From Spraguea lophii (lineage: Eukaryota > Microsporidia > Spragueidae), in assembly GCA_001887945.1 (NCBI GenBank), contig LDOQ01000069.1:1-64000 (forward strand): a stretch of DNA of 64,000 nt, read 5' to 3'. Below the pieces are notes generated by a model. The model did not search any database and was not told the origin of the DNA. It saw only the letters and a list, made by a program, of their open reading frames with translations. Both the position numbers and the translations under genes were made by a program. Positions 49,516-60,788 of the stretch are shown here, one piece after another (within the stretch, counting starts at the first letter, position 1; each line of letters begins with the position of its first letter).

Positions 49516-49833
49516 TGCAAATAAATTTATGATCAGTATCTATTATTATTTATATAATTATATTTGTTTATAAAAATCTTGGAATATATTTAATGGTTAT
49601 AATAATTTAATAGCATGTAGATGAAAAGGATTTCTTTTCATCATATTCCGAACAAAAGAAATAAAAGTTTTATTATATTTTATATTCATTTACATAATTA
49701 TTCTTATTGATATATGGTAATCATTAAATATTTTTTATTGAATTTTTATTTTAAACTATTATTTCAACGAAAAGCTGGAAATCAAACAATCAGATAAATA
49801 AATATTTTTACTTTGAATCTAACATTTATTATT
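49516..49833. other. AT-rich spacer between convergent genes
   Basis: No gene or clear repeat recognised. Confidence 0.55.
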
Positions 49834-50883
49834 TTATTGTAACATATTAAATAAATCCATAATTTTAATCTTTTGTTTATTACATACACAATAATCGCTT
49901 TCTTCTTCATAATGCAATGGTGCATTTACTCTTTGATGTTTTTTTCCTTCCAGTACTGTATACAATTTATTATATTCTTTGTTAGAAAAATATAATTGAA
50001 TATAATAAAAATCTATTATTTCTTCTTCTTTTATTATTTCATTCATTATCATTGCTATTTTAACTCCTAATATGCAATATCCGTCTTCTACTAAATTTTC
50101 ATATAATAAATAAAATATATCTAACCATTGTATTTCTATGAATCTCTTTATTGTATACGTATCTAAAAGATAATATAATTGATCATATTCTTTTTTTATA
50201 ATAAGATTATGGATTTCTTGGAGATATTGTTCTCTGTTTTCACTAAATAATATCCTGTATCTTTCTTTATGTGCTTCTTCCGTTCTTTTTTCTTCGTTTT
50301 TTATTTCTTCATTTATAATTGAATGGTAAAAACTTTTATTTCTTATTATTTTGTTGGACTCATTAGGATCTGTTGTTAAGTTTAAAGTAAATTGTTTACT
50401 AAAAATATTATCTTCATCTATTCTAATAAAACTGTTTTCTTGAGAATTTTCTTCTTTTAATAATATTTTAGAGAATTTATAATGGCTCATATATGAATGA
50501 TTGATACGACTCATATATTTAGAATATTTCTTAAAGCCTTCAAAATCTCTCTGATGTAAAGATAGCAGACACAATTTTTTTATTGTCATAGTAGATACAT
50601 TATTACATGCATATGCTATTTTAAGCAGATTATAAGCTTGCGGATAATTATCGTCTTCAATTTCTAAAAATCCATAATATTGCCATCCTACAGATTCATT
50701 GAAATGTTTGTTTAAAAACTGTTTTAATATATATATTCCAAGTGGATCTTTTTTCTTGTGTAAAATATAACCTTTTAATGGTGTATATTCTAAACATCTA
50801 TCTTTATAATCCATATTTTCAATCATTTGTAAAGCTTCATCGTATTCTTCATCATTTATATGTTTATAGATCGATATAATCAT
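49834..50883 (-). CDS. NatA auxiliary subunit-like TPR protein (NAA15/NAT1)
   Basis: A 349-residue protein made of helix-turn-helix repeats. The order of motifs in the first ~125 residues follows NAA15, the ribosome-tethering auxiliary subunit of the N-terminal acetyltransferase NatA: LEYTPLKGYILHKK, ESVGWQYYGFLEIEDDNYPQAYNLLKIAY, and especially LCLLSLHQRDFEGFKKYSKYM (compare LSLLQIQMRDLEGFVETR). Yeast NAT1 is about 850 residues, so only a core is left. The centre is Glu/Lys/Asn-rich, and the C-terminus carries a Cys-x-Cys (YCVCNKQK). The start is backed by ATCCCTAAA. A generic TPR protein is the alternative. Confidence 0.65.
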   Translation of the reverse strand: MIISIYKHINDEEYDEALQMIENMDYKDRCLEYTPLKGYILHKKKDPLGIYILKQFLNKHFNESVGWQYYGFLEIEDDNYPQAYNLLKIAYACNNVSTMTIKKLCLLSLHQRDFEGFKKYSKYMSRINHSYMSHYKFSKILLKEENSQENSFIRIDEDNIFSKQFTLNLTTDPNESNKIIRNKSFYHSIINEEIKNEEKRTEEAHKERYRILFSENREQYLQEIHNLIIKKEYDQLYYLLDTYTIKRFIEIQWLDIFYLLYENLVEDGYCILGVKIAMIMNEIIKEEEIIDFYYIQLYFSNKEYNKLYTVLEGKKHQRVNAPLHYEEESDYCVCNKQKIKIMDLFNMLQ

Positions 50884-52514
50884 TTTAGGGATATTTCATA
50901 AGACATTTTATATAATGTGTTTGTTTTATGATTATCAAATAAAATATTTTATGAAATAAGAAAATTGCTTTGTTCTTTTTTTTAAAAGTTTTAAATATTT
51001 TTTTTATTCTTATGTTTCAAAGAAAAAAATATCAGAAGTAAAAATATTTTCTAAAAAATTTTAATATTTTTGATATAATATCATATTTGTGTTGGTTGAT
51101 ATAAGTATAATAATATTGAAATATTTTTAATCTTAGAATTGATTATAAGATATCTTACATTATAATTTTTAAAATAATAATTTTTTTTTATTCTTGAAAA
51201 CAAACAAATAAAAGTTTATTTAAGTTAATGGATACTTCTTTTTCTTTGTTTATTATAAAAATGAGTAGACTCGCAAATATTTAAAATTTGCTAAGATTAT
51301 ATAATATCATTTTATAATAAACTTTTTTTGTATTATTTACTATATTTTCTATCGTATTTTACATGCACAATATTTTTTCGGGTTATTTAAAGTTTTTATT
51401 GTGATTAACATTATAATGCTTCATGTCTCTATCTTTAAAATTAAAACATTGTCAATAAATAAATTATATGTTTTCTATATTTCCCCTGTATATCTTATTT
51501 TTTTATTTTTTTCATATCATTAACATAAATATTTTTTAATAATTAGATACCGCCTTGATAATAAATTAAACATGCTTTTATTATTTTTAAATCTCGCTTT
51601 TTTGTTCATCGTCAAGAATAAAAAAATCAATTCATTTCAAACAGTGTATATGCAAGATATCTCAATCCTTTATAATTATAAATTTATTACGTTTATATTT
51701 TTTATTTATGTGTGATTATGCTTAATATAAAGTGAGATGAGATTAGTGCATATATGTATGATAATTAGTTAAGAATATTACATGTTTTAGCAACTGAGAT
51801 CTTCCGACCATGAAATTACAACCAGTTATAATTATTTAACTACAATTAAAATATTATCACTAAACCTATATTTTTATACTTTTTAAAGCTTATTTTTGTT
51901 TCAATATTTATAATTTACAGTAAAGAAATAATTATTTTATTATATTTATGAAACTCTTAATGTTTCTAATTAATCCAATTCTTGAAATTAAACGATGGAA
52001 GAATACTTTATATTCAATTAATATCTTTAAATATTCAAATAATTATTTTATTTCTTGTTAATCAAATATTTATGGTTTATTATTTATATTCTGTTAATAT
52101 ACGGAAGATAAAGACATATCTAGGTTTAACGCTCAAATACGATTTTGTATTCTAAATAAATAGAATTCCTGGTAAATATGAGTTTTTACATGAAATATTA
52201 CAAATATATTGGTTAATATAACAGATATATAAAATTGTTTTGATTTATAATTTATTCGATTAATTGTAAGATCCGTTGTATTATGAATTTTATCTTTTGT
52301 TTTCTGATCTTTCATTGATTAAATATATTGTTTCTATATCAATGATTTCCATTCTATTCAATACCATATCATCATTATGATATTCAACCGATTATTAACA
52401 TAAAATTGTAAATATTCATTTCAGTTAATATGTATATACTTCAAATGCCTTATACAAAATATTTTAACAAAAAGGTAAATTAGTTGATATTTAAGATGGG
52501 ATAGAAATTATAGC
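50884..52514. other. Long gap ahead of the first duplicated gene; left part of duplication unit A
   Basis: No gene up to about 51700. From there on the sequence is repeated at 56585 onward. A dispersed-repeat-like block lies at about 51735-51830. A 60-codon antisense frame at 52133-52315 and its counterpart at 56930-57154 are conserved only as far as the duplication explains. Confidence 0.6.
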
Positions 52515-55500
52515 ATGGAAAATTTACGTATAAAATCTTCTAACCAAAACAATGATGATGAGATATCAATAATAGAAAATGAATACACTGAAGATTCTAT
52601 TGTTATAGAAGATATTCCACAGTATACAGATACAAGATTAAATCGACATTGTATGCCAAATATAAAACCAAGATATTTATTAATGATTTTTTTGGTTGTG
52701 GCTGGTTTCGTTATATTAATATATTTTTTAAAAACGTGGAAAAAGTTTAAAACAATAGCTAGAGAGTTAGGACAGGGTTTAAACGAAAGTTTAACATACC
52801 GCGGAATTTCTATATTAATTAATAGACATGATCTAATCAAATTACATTATTCTCTTAAAACGTGTCCTTCTTTTCCAATCGTTATAACTAAAATTGAAGT
52901 TGAAGTAAAAGATAATGAAAAAATAGTTGCAAAATTACTCCTCGAACCAATTACTTTAATCCGTGACAACGATATATATACACAATCAATAGAAATATTG
53001 GAAATTAATTATTCATTTGATCAATTGTCAAAACTTAAATCACTTATTGCTAATTTCAAATTTATCTTGGATTCACAAACCGTTTTTAAACAAATAGAAT
53101 ACGAAAAGTCGGTTAAATTTGATTTAGAAAATTGTTTTGAAAACTTCCAAATAAAAGAAGTAATTCCAAAGAACGATAAAATTGCTATTAAATGTAAAAT
53201 ACCCGAAAAGATTTTTTCATCTATAAATTTAACCGGATTATATGCTTTAACAAAACTCGGAGACGCAGATTTTAATTTCGAAATAGTAGAAACTAAAATT
53301 GAAAAAGAAACTAATTTAATTTTAACGATTCAAACTAAAAATCTTGTAAAATACCACTGGATAAAAGAACCGGATCGTAAAATTGTTTCTTTTGAAATAG
53401 ATTGGATATACACCATTATACAGGGTAATTGTCGTGAAGTGATTTCACAATATTTATATCATCAAAAATTTCATATTAATAAAAATAATATATTTTATAA
53501 TTTGGATGAAAGGGATCATATTACAACACCGTACACATATTTTAAAATCATACCAAGTTATAATTATAGAGTTATGATATGTAATAGATTTCGGCATATT
53601 ACATATCCAGTTAAAATTTATAAAAACGAAGATCGAGTGGATTTTGTTACTGGCGAAATAAATGTTGATTCCTATTATTTCGAAATAAAAATGAAACATG
53701 ATGATTTAATAAGAATAATTGATCATTTTATAGATAAGTCCGAACTATTAATTGAAATCGCCTTTAAATCTGAGGAACGTGAAATGGATTTAAAAATTTT
53801 ATTCCAAAACAATAAAATTATAATAAATGATGTATCTTATGATTTTCCATATGCGAACAGTACTTATATTTTAAAAAACACTTATATGTGTACTGAAGAT
53901 TATAATTCAATTATTACCAAATTAACTCCTACAGATAAATTCATAGCTGAAGATGCGGAATACTATAGTTATAATGAAATGATCATAACCGATCTAGAAA
54001 TCGTACTGAAATATAAAGAATCGTATTGTTATCTTGATGTAGATTATTTCTCATTCAAAGTTTATAATAATGACACCATATATTTAAAAAAATTTGATAT
54101 GGAGATTTTTCAACTTTTATCGGAAAAAAATAAAAATGATATTTATGATATTGTAACCAATACAATACAATATAATGATACCTATACCAAACACAAACCT
54201 GTTGACATTAAAAAATTCTTACCAGAAATGAATTTCATATTTGAAAACGCCACAAATGAAATCATCACGAAAGAATACAGCAAAGATAAATCTCATACTG
54301 AAAATATATTTTTACCGTCAGAAGAATATATCAATAAAGAACATACGTGTAATTGGTTGGAAAAACTTAAAAATAATACTTTGTATAAGTCAATAACTAA
54401 TAAAAATGGTGGACCTTCTTTAACAGATAATTAAATATTGTTATTTTAATGTTTCTTTACGATAAAAAATTTTTATAAATAAACATTGTTATAACAAAAG
54501 TTATGTAGATTTATTAAAAAACAGACAGGTAGCTATAAGGCAATGTCGTTTAAAATTTATAACCGATGCAGTTTTATATATGTTTAGTAATTGGTTTAAC
54601 CATAAATATTCATTAAACATTATTTTATATTACATTCTGGATATTAGAAATTTTAGAATAGTGTATAATACACATTCTTATTTAATTTCAATAATATTCC
54701 TTAATACTGTTACATAATATTGGTTGAATTAGTAAACAATATTAAAATAATATTTACACCCGGTCATTAGTGGTCTGATAAGATAAGTATTTAACGAAGG
54801 ATATAATAAAAACAATATTTAAGATTTTCCATTTGTTTAAGTAATCCACGTCAATTATTCTTTTTATTTCGAAAACTTTTCTATGAGAGATATTCGAATT
54901 TGTCGGGTTTTGGGAGAAGCACACAATGTAATAAATGTTAGATTTGAAAAATATCCAAGTTTAACGAATTTTAATCGTTCGTCATATAAAACGAAAGATA
55001 CCACCAACATATTATTACATATTTCTACAATACCTCACTGTTAAATTAGAATAATATTTAATCTATTTTATTGAAAAAAATTTTGTATCGACGGGGTTTA
55101 TATCATAACAAAGATTAGTGGTACTATAGACGATGAAATAAATAATGAAGTGGATCATTAATAAATATACAGCCAGTTAAAATATAAGATAAAACGAGAT
55201 TAACACAAATACCATAATAAATGTAAGACAAAACGATATAAGAAATTTACATTGTTTTAGGATTAGAACCATTTCCAATATATCCCCATATAAAATCAAG
55301 AGACCTTCTCTGTTAATAATTTTGTGTTTATTTCCAATTATTAATTATCTTTTATAATTAAAGAAAATACGAAAAATTTTGTTATTATAAAAAATTGTTT
55401 ATTTAATTTATACTTAAATATTCTAAAAGAGATCAACCAGTCCTTTATTACGAATATACAGTTCTTATATTAATGATATAGTTTATAATTAAATTCTTAT

Positions 55501-55695
55501 TTGTTATTAAAAATAAAAATTAAAACCCCATAACAGAATCGAATACAGCTTACCACAATAGACTGAAGCTAAACAGAAAATTTCTATAAATAAAAGTTTC
55601 ATTTTTTAAAAAATAGATTTTAGGATATATTGCCATCTTTATAATTATTAGAATAGAGATTTTTTATTTAATAAAATAAATTCAGATATATAAAC
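51700..55695 (+). repeat. Segmental duplication, unit A (about 4.0 kb)
   Basis: The unit carries the gene at 52515-54434 with about 0.8 kb of upstream and 1.25 kb of downstream flank. It aligns collinearly with unit B (about 56585-61637). The left boundary is near the phrase GATTATGCTTAATATAAAG and the right boundary near AAATTCAGATATATAAACT (55693). Noncoding flanks remain highly similar, so the duplication is not ancient. Confidence 0.85.
52515..54434 (+). CDS. Membrane-anchored family protein, copy A
   Basis: A 639-residue lineage-specific protein. A short acidic cytoplasmic-type N-terminus (about 1-50) precedes one membrane segment (about 54-75, LLMIFLVVAGFVILIYFL), KTWKKFKT, and a large domain with at least three weakly similar beta-rich blocks: after YRGISILINRH, after IPEKIFSSINLTGL, and around FRHITYPVKIYKNEDRVDF. 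It is probably a single-pass surface or internal membrane protein. The family has at least three members here, including the 580-residue gene at 1126. No enzyme motif is visible. No CCC box precedes the ATG. Compared with copy B, residues about 1-230 are nearly identical but about 235-310 differ at more than a third of positions. Confidence 0.85.
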   Translation: MENLRIKSSNQNNDDEISIIENEYTEDSIVIEDIPQYTDTRLNRHCMPNIKPRYLLMIFLVVAGFVILIYFLKTWKKFKTIARELGQGLNESLTYRGISILINRHDLIKLHYSLKTCPSFPIVITKIEVEVKDNEKIVAKLLLEPITLIRDNDIYTQSIEILEINYSFDQLSKLKSLIANFKFILDSQTVFKQIEYEKSVKFDLENCFENFQIKEVIPKNDKIAIKCKIPEKIFSSINLTGLYALTKLGDADFNFEIVETKIEKETNLILTIQTKNLVKYHWIKEPDRKIVSFEIDWIYTIIQGNCREVISQYLYHQKFHINKNNIFYNLDERDHITTPYTYFKIIPSYNYRVMICNRFRHITYPVKIYKNEDRVDFVTGEINVDSYYFEIKMKHDDLIRIIDHFIDKSELLIEIAFKSEEREMDLKILFQNNKIIINDVSYDFPYANSTYILKNTYMCTEDYNSIITKLTPTDKFIAEDAEYYSYNEMIITDLEIVLKYKESYCYLDVDYFSFKVYNNDTIYLKKFDMEIFQLLSEKNKNDIYDIVTNTIQYNDTYTKHKPVDIKKFLPEMNFIFENATNEIITKEYSKDKSHTENIFLPSEEYINKEHTCNWLEKLKNNTLYKSITNKNGGPSLTDN

Positions 55696-55716
55696 TTATT
55701 TGGCTAAAAGATACGT

Positions 55717-56527
55717 TACGTATGTCCCCTTTTGAAAGTCATTAAAATTTTTTTTACCCTTAAAAATAAAATATTAAACAATAGATAAAAGTTTAATTAA
55801 ATTATTAAAAACATTATTTTCTTCATTTTTCATAAATATAAAAAGGTTTGAAAGGAATGCAATTTGTTGGAGTTAAAATATCTTTTGGTGACAAACTTGT
55901 TTACGCCATATCAAGTACCTTCTATTGTGTTAGTGTGTACAATAATTTCAAAGATTCTGAAATTGTTGTTGTGGCTTACAATGTAATATTTATATTTACG
56001 TTTTTAATATTGTATCCTTTCCAACAATCTCAATATAATCAAATTCATTTTTAATACGAGTTTTTATAATAGTCGAGAGCTTTTCTTATTAGATCTTAGA
56101 TTACTTTAAAAATAGTAGTCTGCTGTTGATTCTTTCTACAACATTAACTTACCATAGATCCTATATCCTCTGTTATATTTCCTCTTATCAAACATTGACT
56201 CTTATATTTCTACAATTATATCTTTTCCTCTGTTTTTATAGATTTTTTTAAATAATAATTGTCGAATTTTCTTCTAATTTAATTATTATCTTCTTCGGCG
56301 TTGATTTCAGTAAGATTATGATATCATTTCTCATATAACTTGACGATAACAAAAAAATTTTGTTTTTCTGTATTTTTTTATTCCCTTGACATTATCAACA
56401 AAAAAAACATTTTTGAATATTTGTTTAATAACGAATTGAATACGTTTTTTTACATTTTCTAAGTTAATTTTTTTGTTCGGCAGCAAGGGTAAAAAAAAAT
56501 TTAACGACCTTCAAAAGGACATACGTA
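55717..56527 (-). mobile_element. Decayed Merlin-like DNA transposon with terminal inverted repeats
   Basis: Arms of about 45 bp (55717-55761 and 56485-56527) are inverted copies sharing TACGTATGTCC, TTTTGAA(A/G)GTC(A/G)TTAAA and a T-run ending TACCCTT. Inside, on the minus strand, one frame read from about 56010 down to 55857 gives VSHNNNF...VHTNTIEGT then YGVNKFVTKRYF. This matches the C-terminal end of Merlin/IS1595-type DDE transposases (VNHxxNFV...HTNTIEGxWxxxK). A stop replaces the Trp after EGT, and the rest of the transposase is unreadable, so it is dead. The exact target duplication is unclear; TACGTA occurs at both ends. Confidence 0.65.
55857..56010 (-). pseudogene. Merlin/IS1595-type transposase C-terminal relic
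   Basis: The minus-strand translation contains the family's HTNTIEG block preceded by VSHNNNF at the correct distance. It is broken by a stop after EGT and by upstream stops. The overlapping plus-strand frame of 65 codons, which superficially resembles a two-span membrane protein, is best explained as its antisense shadow. Confidence 0.6.
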
Positions 56528-57353
56528 GAGTATTCCAACTCCAAATAAATTTATATTTTACTTTTATAATTCAACGGATTTATTCCTATGTAATTATACT
56601 TAATGTAAGGTAGGATTAGGTCATTGTATATATGTATAAAAATCAGTTGATATAATAATATTACATGCTTCAACAACTGATATTTTAAGATCATTAAACC
56701 TATATTTTTATACTTTTTAAAGCTTATTTTTGTTTCAATATTTATAATTTACAGTAAAAGAAATAATTATTTTATTGCGTTTATGAAACTTTTTAGTGTT
56801 TTTAATTAATCCAATTCGTGAAATTAAACGATTGAAGAATACTTTATATTCAATTAATATCTTCAAGTATTCAAATAATTATTTTATTTCTTGTTAATCA
56901 AATATTTATGGTTTATTATTTATATTCTGTTAATATACGGAAGATAAAGATATATCTAGATGTTTAACGTTCAAATACGATTTTGTATTATAAATAGATA
57001 AAATTACCTGGGAATATTGAGTTTTTACATAAAATTTTACAAATATATTGGTTAATATAACCGATATATAAAATTGTTTTGATTTATAATTTATTTGATT
57101 AATTGTAAAATCCGTTGTATTAGGGATTTTATCTTTTGTTTTCTGATCTTTCATTAATTAAATATATTTGTTTCTATAGAATAATTTCTATTCTATTTAA
57201 TACCATATCATCATTATGATATTCAACTGATTATTAACATAAAATGTAAATATCTATTCCAGTTAATATGTATATACTTCAAATGCCTTATACAAATTAT
57301 TTTAACAAAAAGGTAAATTATTTGATATTTAAGATGAAAACAAGAACCAGATC

Positions 57354-59273
57354 ATGGAAAATTTACGTGTAAAATATTCAAACCAAAAGAAAGATGATGA
57401 AATATCAATAATAGAAAATGAATACACTGAAGATTCTATTGTTATAGAAGATATTCCACAGGATACAGATACAAGATTAAATCGATATCATATGCCAAAT
57501 ATAAAAACAGGATATTTATTAATGATTTTTTTAGTTGTGATTGGTATCATTATATTAATATATTTTTTAAAAACGTGGAAAAGATTTAAGACAATAGCTA
57601 AAGAGCTAGGACAGGGTTTAAACGAAAGTTTAACATACCACGGAATTTCTATATTAATTAATAGGCATGGTCTAATCAAATTACACTATTCTCTTAAAAC
57701 GTGTCCTTCTTTTCCAATCGTTATAACTAAAATTGAAGTTGAAGTAAAAGATAATGAAAAAATAGTTGCAAAATTACTTCTAGGACCAATTACTTTAATC
57801 CGTGACGACGATATATATACACAATCAATTGAGATACTGGAAATTAATTATTCATTTGATCAATTGTCAAAACTTAAATCACTTATTGCTAATTTCAAAT
57901 CTACCTTGGATTCACAAACCGTTTTTAAAAAAATCGAATACGAAAAGTCGGTTAAATTTGACTTCGAAAATTATTTTGAAAACTTCCAAATAAAAGAAAT
58001 AATTCCGACGAACGGTAGAATTATCATTAAATGTAAAATCCCCGAAAGGATTTTTACATCTATAGACTTAAACGGATTATATTTTATAATAAAACTTAAA
58101 GATACCTATTTTCATTTCAACATCGTAAAAACTACAATTGAAAAAGAAACGAATTTCATTTTGACGATTAAAAATGAACATATTGCAAAATACCATTGGG
58201 TAAAAGAACCGAATCGTAAAATTATTTCTTTTGAAATAGATTCGATACACACCATTATACAGGATAACTGTCGTGAAGTGATTTCAAAATATTTATATAA
58301 TCAAGAATTTCATATTAATAAAAGTAATATATTTTATAATTTGGATGAAAGGAACTTTATTACAACACCGCACACATATTTTAAAATCATACCAAATCTT
58401 AAATATGGAGTTATGCTATGTACTAAATTTCGGTATATTACATATCCAATCAAAATTTATAAAAACGAAGATCGAGTGGATTTTGTTACTGGCGAAATAA
58501 ATGTTGATTTCTTTTATTTAGAAATAAAAATGAAACATGATGATTTAATAAGAATAATTGATTATTTTATGGATAAGTTAGAACTATTGATTGAAATAGA
58601 TTTTAAATCTCAAGAATTTGAAACGAATCTAAAAATTTTATTCAAAAACAATAAAATTATAATCAATGATGCATCTTATGATTTTTCATATGAAAATAAT
58701 AATTATATTTTAAAAAATTATTATATGTGTACTGAAAATTATAATTCAATCAATACCAAATTAACTCCAACAGATATATCCATAGCTGAAGATATGGAAC
58801 AGTATAATTATGATGAAATAATCATAACTGATCTAGAAATCGTACTAAAAGATAAAGAATCGTATTGTTATTTTGATCTAAATTATTTCTCATTCAAAGT
58901 TTATCATAATGGTAGAATGCATTTAAAAAAAATTGATATGGAAATTTTTCAGCTCTTATCGGAAAAAAATGAAAATGATATTTATGATATTTTAACTAAT
59001 ATAATACAATATAATGATACCTATACCAAACACAAACCTGTTGACATTAAAAAATTCTTACCTGAAATGAATTTCGTGTTTAAAAACAACTCGAATGAGA
59101 TTATTACGAAAGAATATAGCAAGGATAAGCCTCATATTGAAAATATATTTTTACCGTCAGAAGAATATACCAATAAAGAATATACGTGTAAATGGTTGGA
59201 AAAAATTAAAAATAATACTTCGTATAAGTCAATAAATAATAAAAGTGGTGAACCTTCTTTAACAGATAATTAA
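57354..59273 (+). CDS. Membrane-anchored family protein, copy B
   Basis: The 639-residue tandem paralogue of the gene at 52515, with identical length and no frameshift, so both copies appear functional. Same layout: acidic N-terminus, membrane segment at about 54-75, then a long beta-rich domain. Differences from copy A cluster in the region after the second block (about 235-310, beginning TSIDLNGLYFIIKLKDTYFHF) and around 440-490. The first 230 residues and the C-terminal ~100 are strongly conserved. No CCC box precedes the ATG. Its function is unknown; it is a possible host-interface or spore membrane family, which is inference from lineage specificity and unequal divergence. Confidence 0.85.
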   Translation: MENLRVKYSNQKKDDEISIIENEYTEDSIVIEDIPQDTDTRLNRYHMPNIKTGYLLMIFLVVIGIIILIYFLKTWKRFKTIAKELGQGLNESLTYHGISILINRHGLIKLHYSLKTCPSFPIVITKIEVEVKDNEKIVAKLLLGPITLIRDDDIYTQSIEILEINYSFDQLSKLKSLIANFKSTLDSQTVFKKIEYEKSVKFDFENYFENFQIKEIIPTNGRIIIKCKIPERIFTSIDLNGLYFIIKLKDTYFHFNIVKTTIEKETNFILTIKNEHIAKYHWVKEPNRKIISFEIDSIHTIIQDNCREVISKYLYNQEFHINKSNIFYNLDERNFITTPHTYFKIIPNLKYGVMLCTKFRYITYPIKIYKNEDRVDFVTGEINVDFFYLEIKMKHDDLIRIIDYFMDKLELLIEIDFKSQEFETNLKILFKNNKIIINDASYDFSYENNNYILKNYYMCTENYNSINTKLTPTDISIAEDMEQYNYDEIIITDLEIVLKDKESYCYFDLNYFSFKVYHNGRMHLKKIDMEIFQLLSEKNENDIYDILTNIIQYNDTYTKHKPVDIKKFLPEMNFVFKNNSNEIITKEYSKDKPHIENIFLPSEEYTNKEYTCKWLEKIKNNTSYKSINNKSGEPSLTDN

Positions 59274-59286
59274 ATATTGTTATTGT

Positions 59287-59294
59287 AATGTTTC
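59287..59294. repeat. 8-bp target duplication, left copy (AATGTTTC)
   Basis: AATGTTTC is present once at the matching empty site in unit A (near 54456) and twice in unit B, flanking the element: here and at 60219-60226. Eight bases is the usual target duplication of Merlin elements. Confidence 0.8.
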
Positions 59295-59389
59295 GGTAAA
59301 AGATCGTTTTAATTTTCAAAAAAGGTATATAAAAGAGGCCTTATGTTAAAAATTGATGTTATTACAGGGTCGAACAATCTCATTGATGA

Positions 59390-59581
59390 GAAAATCATAA
59401 GTTTTTTTGCCTGATTGGTGGATTCGGGCATTTTAAAAAAATCGTGGAATGTTCTAAATATAAAAAGGTATTGAAATTGATGATTAATGAAGACATAAGC
59501 AAATGGTCATGGAAGTGTATTAATTCTAAATGCACAATTACTTCATTTTCTACCATAAAAAATCGTTTTTTTATGGTTTGA
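59390..59581 (+). pseudogene. Merlin transposase N-terminal fragment
   Basis: Open for 63 codons and closed by TGA at 59579. It contains a degenerate zinc-binding region, VECSKYKKVLKLMINEDISKW then WKCINSKC, followed by ITSFSTIKNRFF. This is the arrangement of IS1595/Merlin transposase N-termini (C-x-x-C ... W-x-C ... C ... S-x-x-x-x-x-x-F-F). One expected Cys is Tyr. Confidence 0.6.
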
Positions 59582-59870
59582 AGATATTTTTATTAAAAAT
59601 TTTATTGATAATTTTTACAATATTTCAAAAAAAAAACAAAAAAAAATTTTAAGAGAAAACAGTATTTCTAATATTACCTATGTAAATATTAGGAATATAT
59701 TATGGAATAAAATAAAATGTCTATCCAAAAAAAAGTAAGATAAGGATAAAATAACAGAAAAACAATGGTGTGTTGAAGGAATATGTAGAGAGACAAAAAA
59801 GTGTTTTTTTGAGGATAGCTACTAAAAGAAATACATTAAAACATAAAAAAATTGTATTTCACAATATAAA

Positions 59871-60140
59871 ATGGAACAACCACTATTTCGCATTCGTGGA
59901 AAAGGGTATACTTTATTGATTAGAATGAAATATTTTCGTTATAACGTAACTCACTTCTGGGATTTTGCAAATCCAAATAATTTTGTAATTTACATACAAA
60001 ACATAAAGAATAAGTGGAAACACGGGAAATATTTTTTAAAAATAAAAGGATCTAATAGGAGTAAAAATATAAAAAATTATATAAGAGGATTTTTATTATA
60101 TGATAAAAATGTTCATTTCCCGCATCATCTGACTTGTTAA
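59871..60140 (+). pseudogene. Merlin transposase C-terminal fragment
   Basis: An 89-codon frame. The stretch DFANPNNFVIYIQNIKNKWKHGKYFLKIKGSNRSKNIKNYIRGFLL follows the C-terminal pattern of the family (FVNP...HTQxIExxWxxxKxxLKxxxG...LxxYLxxFxxR, with several positions altered). It lacks the preceding catalytic Asp region and is therefore a remnant. Confidence 0.6.
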
Positions 60141-60788
60141 AGATTATTTGATGGATTTATTTTCTTTTAGAATTGCTCTTTTATATACCTTTTTTGAAAA
60201 TTAAAACGATCTTTTTACAATGTTTCTTTCCGATAAAAAATTTTTTATAAATAAACACTGTTTAATAAAAGTTATGTAGATTTATTAAAAAATAGACAGT
60301 TAAATATAAGGCAATATCGTTTATAATTTATAACCAATGCAATTTTATATATGTTTAGTAATTGGTTTACACATAAATATTCATTAAACATTATTTTATA
60401 TTACATTCTGGATATTAGAAATTTTAGAATAGTGTATAATACAGATTCTTGTTTAATTTCAATAATATTCCTTAATACTGTTACATAATATTGGTTTAAT
60501 TGGAGAACGGTACCAAAATAGTATTACACCAGGCGATTACTGATCTGATAAGATGAGTATTCAACGAGATGTATAATAAAAACAATATTTAAGATTTTCC
60601 ATTTGTTTTAAATAATCTATTTCAACTATTTTTTTTATTTCAAAAACTTTTTGATTTGAATTTATCAAATCCGGGTGACATCTGTAATGTAATAATTGCC
60701 AATTTTAATCGTTCATCATATCAAACGAAAGATGTCATCAACATATCATCACATATTTCTACAATACCTCATTGTTAAATTAGAATAA

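Larger units (their letters stand above)
54435..57353. other. Gap holding the end of unit A, a transposon relic and the start of unit B
   Basis: No functional gene. Unit A ends near 55693, a Merlin-like element with inverted ends occupies 55717-56527, and unit B begins near 56585. The 65-codon plus-strand frame inside the element (ATG at 55857) is antisense to a transposase relic. Confidence 0.65.
59295..60218 (+). mobile_element. Merlin-type DNA transposon, 924 bp, internally degraded
   Basis: The 43-bp ends (59295-59337 and 60176-60218) are inverted copies identical at 41 of 43 positions, both containing AGATCGTTTTAATTTTC. AATGTTTC flanks them as an 8-bp target duplication, and the empty site is preserved in unit A. 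Two transposase fragments remain on the plus strand, at 59390-59581 and 59871-60140. The catalytic middle is missing or unreadable, so it is a non-autonomous derivative. The near-perfect ends and clean target duplication indicate recent insertion, after the segmental duplication. Confidence 0.85.

Noticed and set aside
52133..52315. Small antisense ORF conserved with 56930-57154
   Set aside because: Conservation is explained by the segmental duplication. Most differences between the two copies change the amino acid, so there is no sign of coding constraint.
55857..56054. 65-residue two-span protein resembling signal peptidase subunit SPC12
   Set aside because: The opposite strand reads a Merlin-type transposase C-terminus (VSHNNNF, HTNTIEG) within an element with inverted ends. 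The plus-strand frame is best explained as an antisense shadow.
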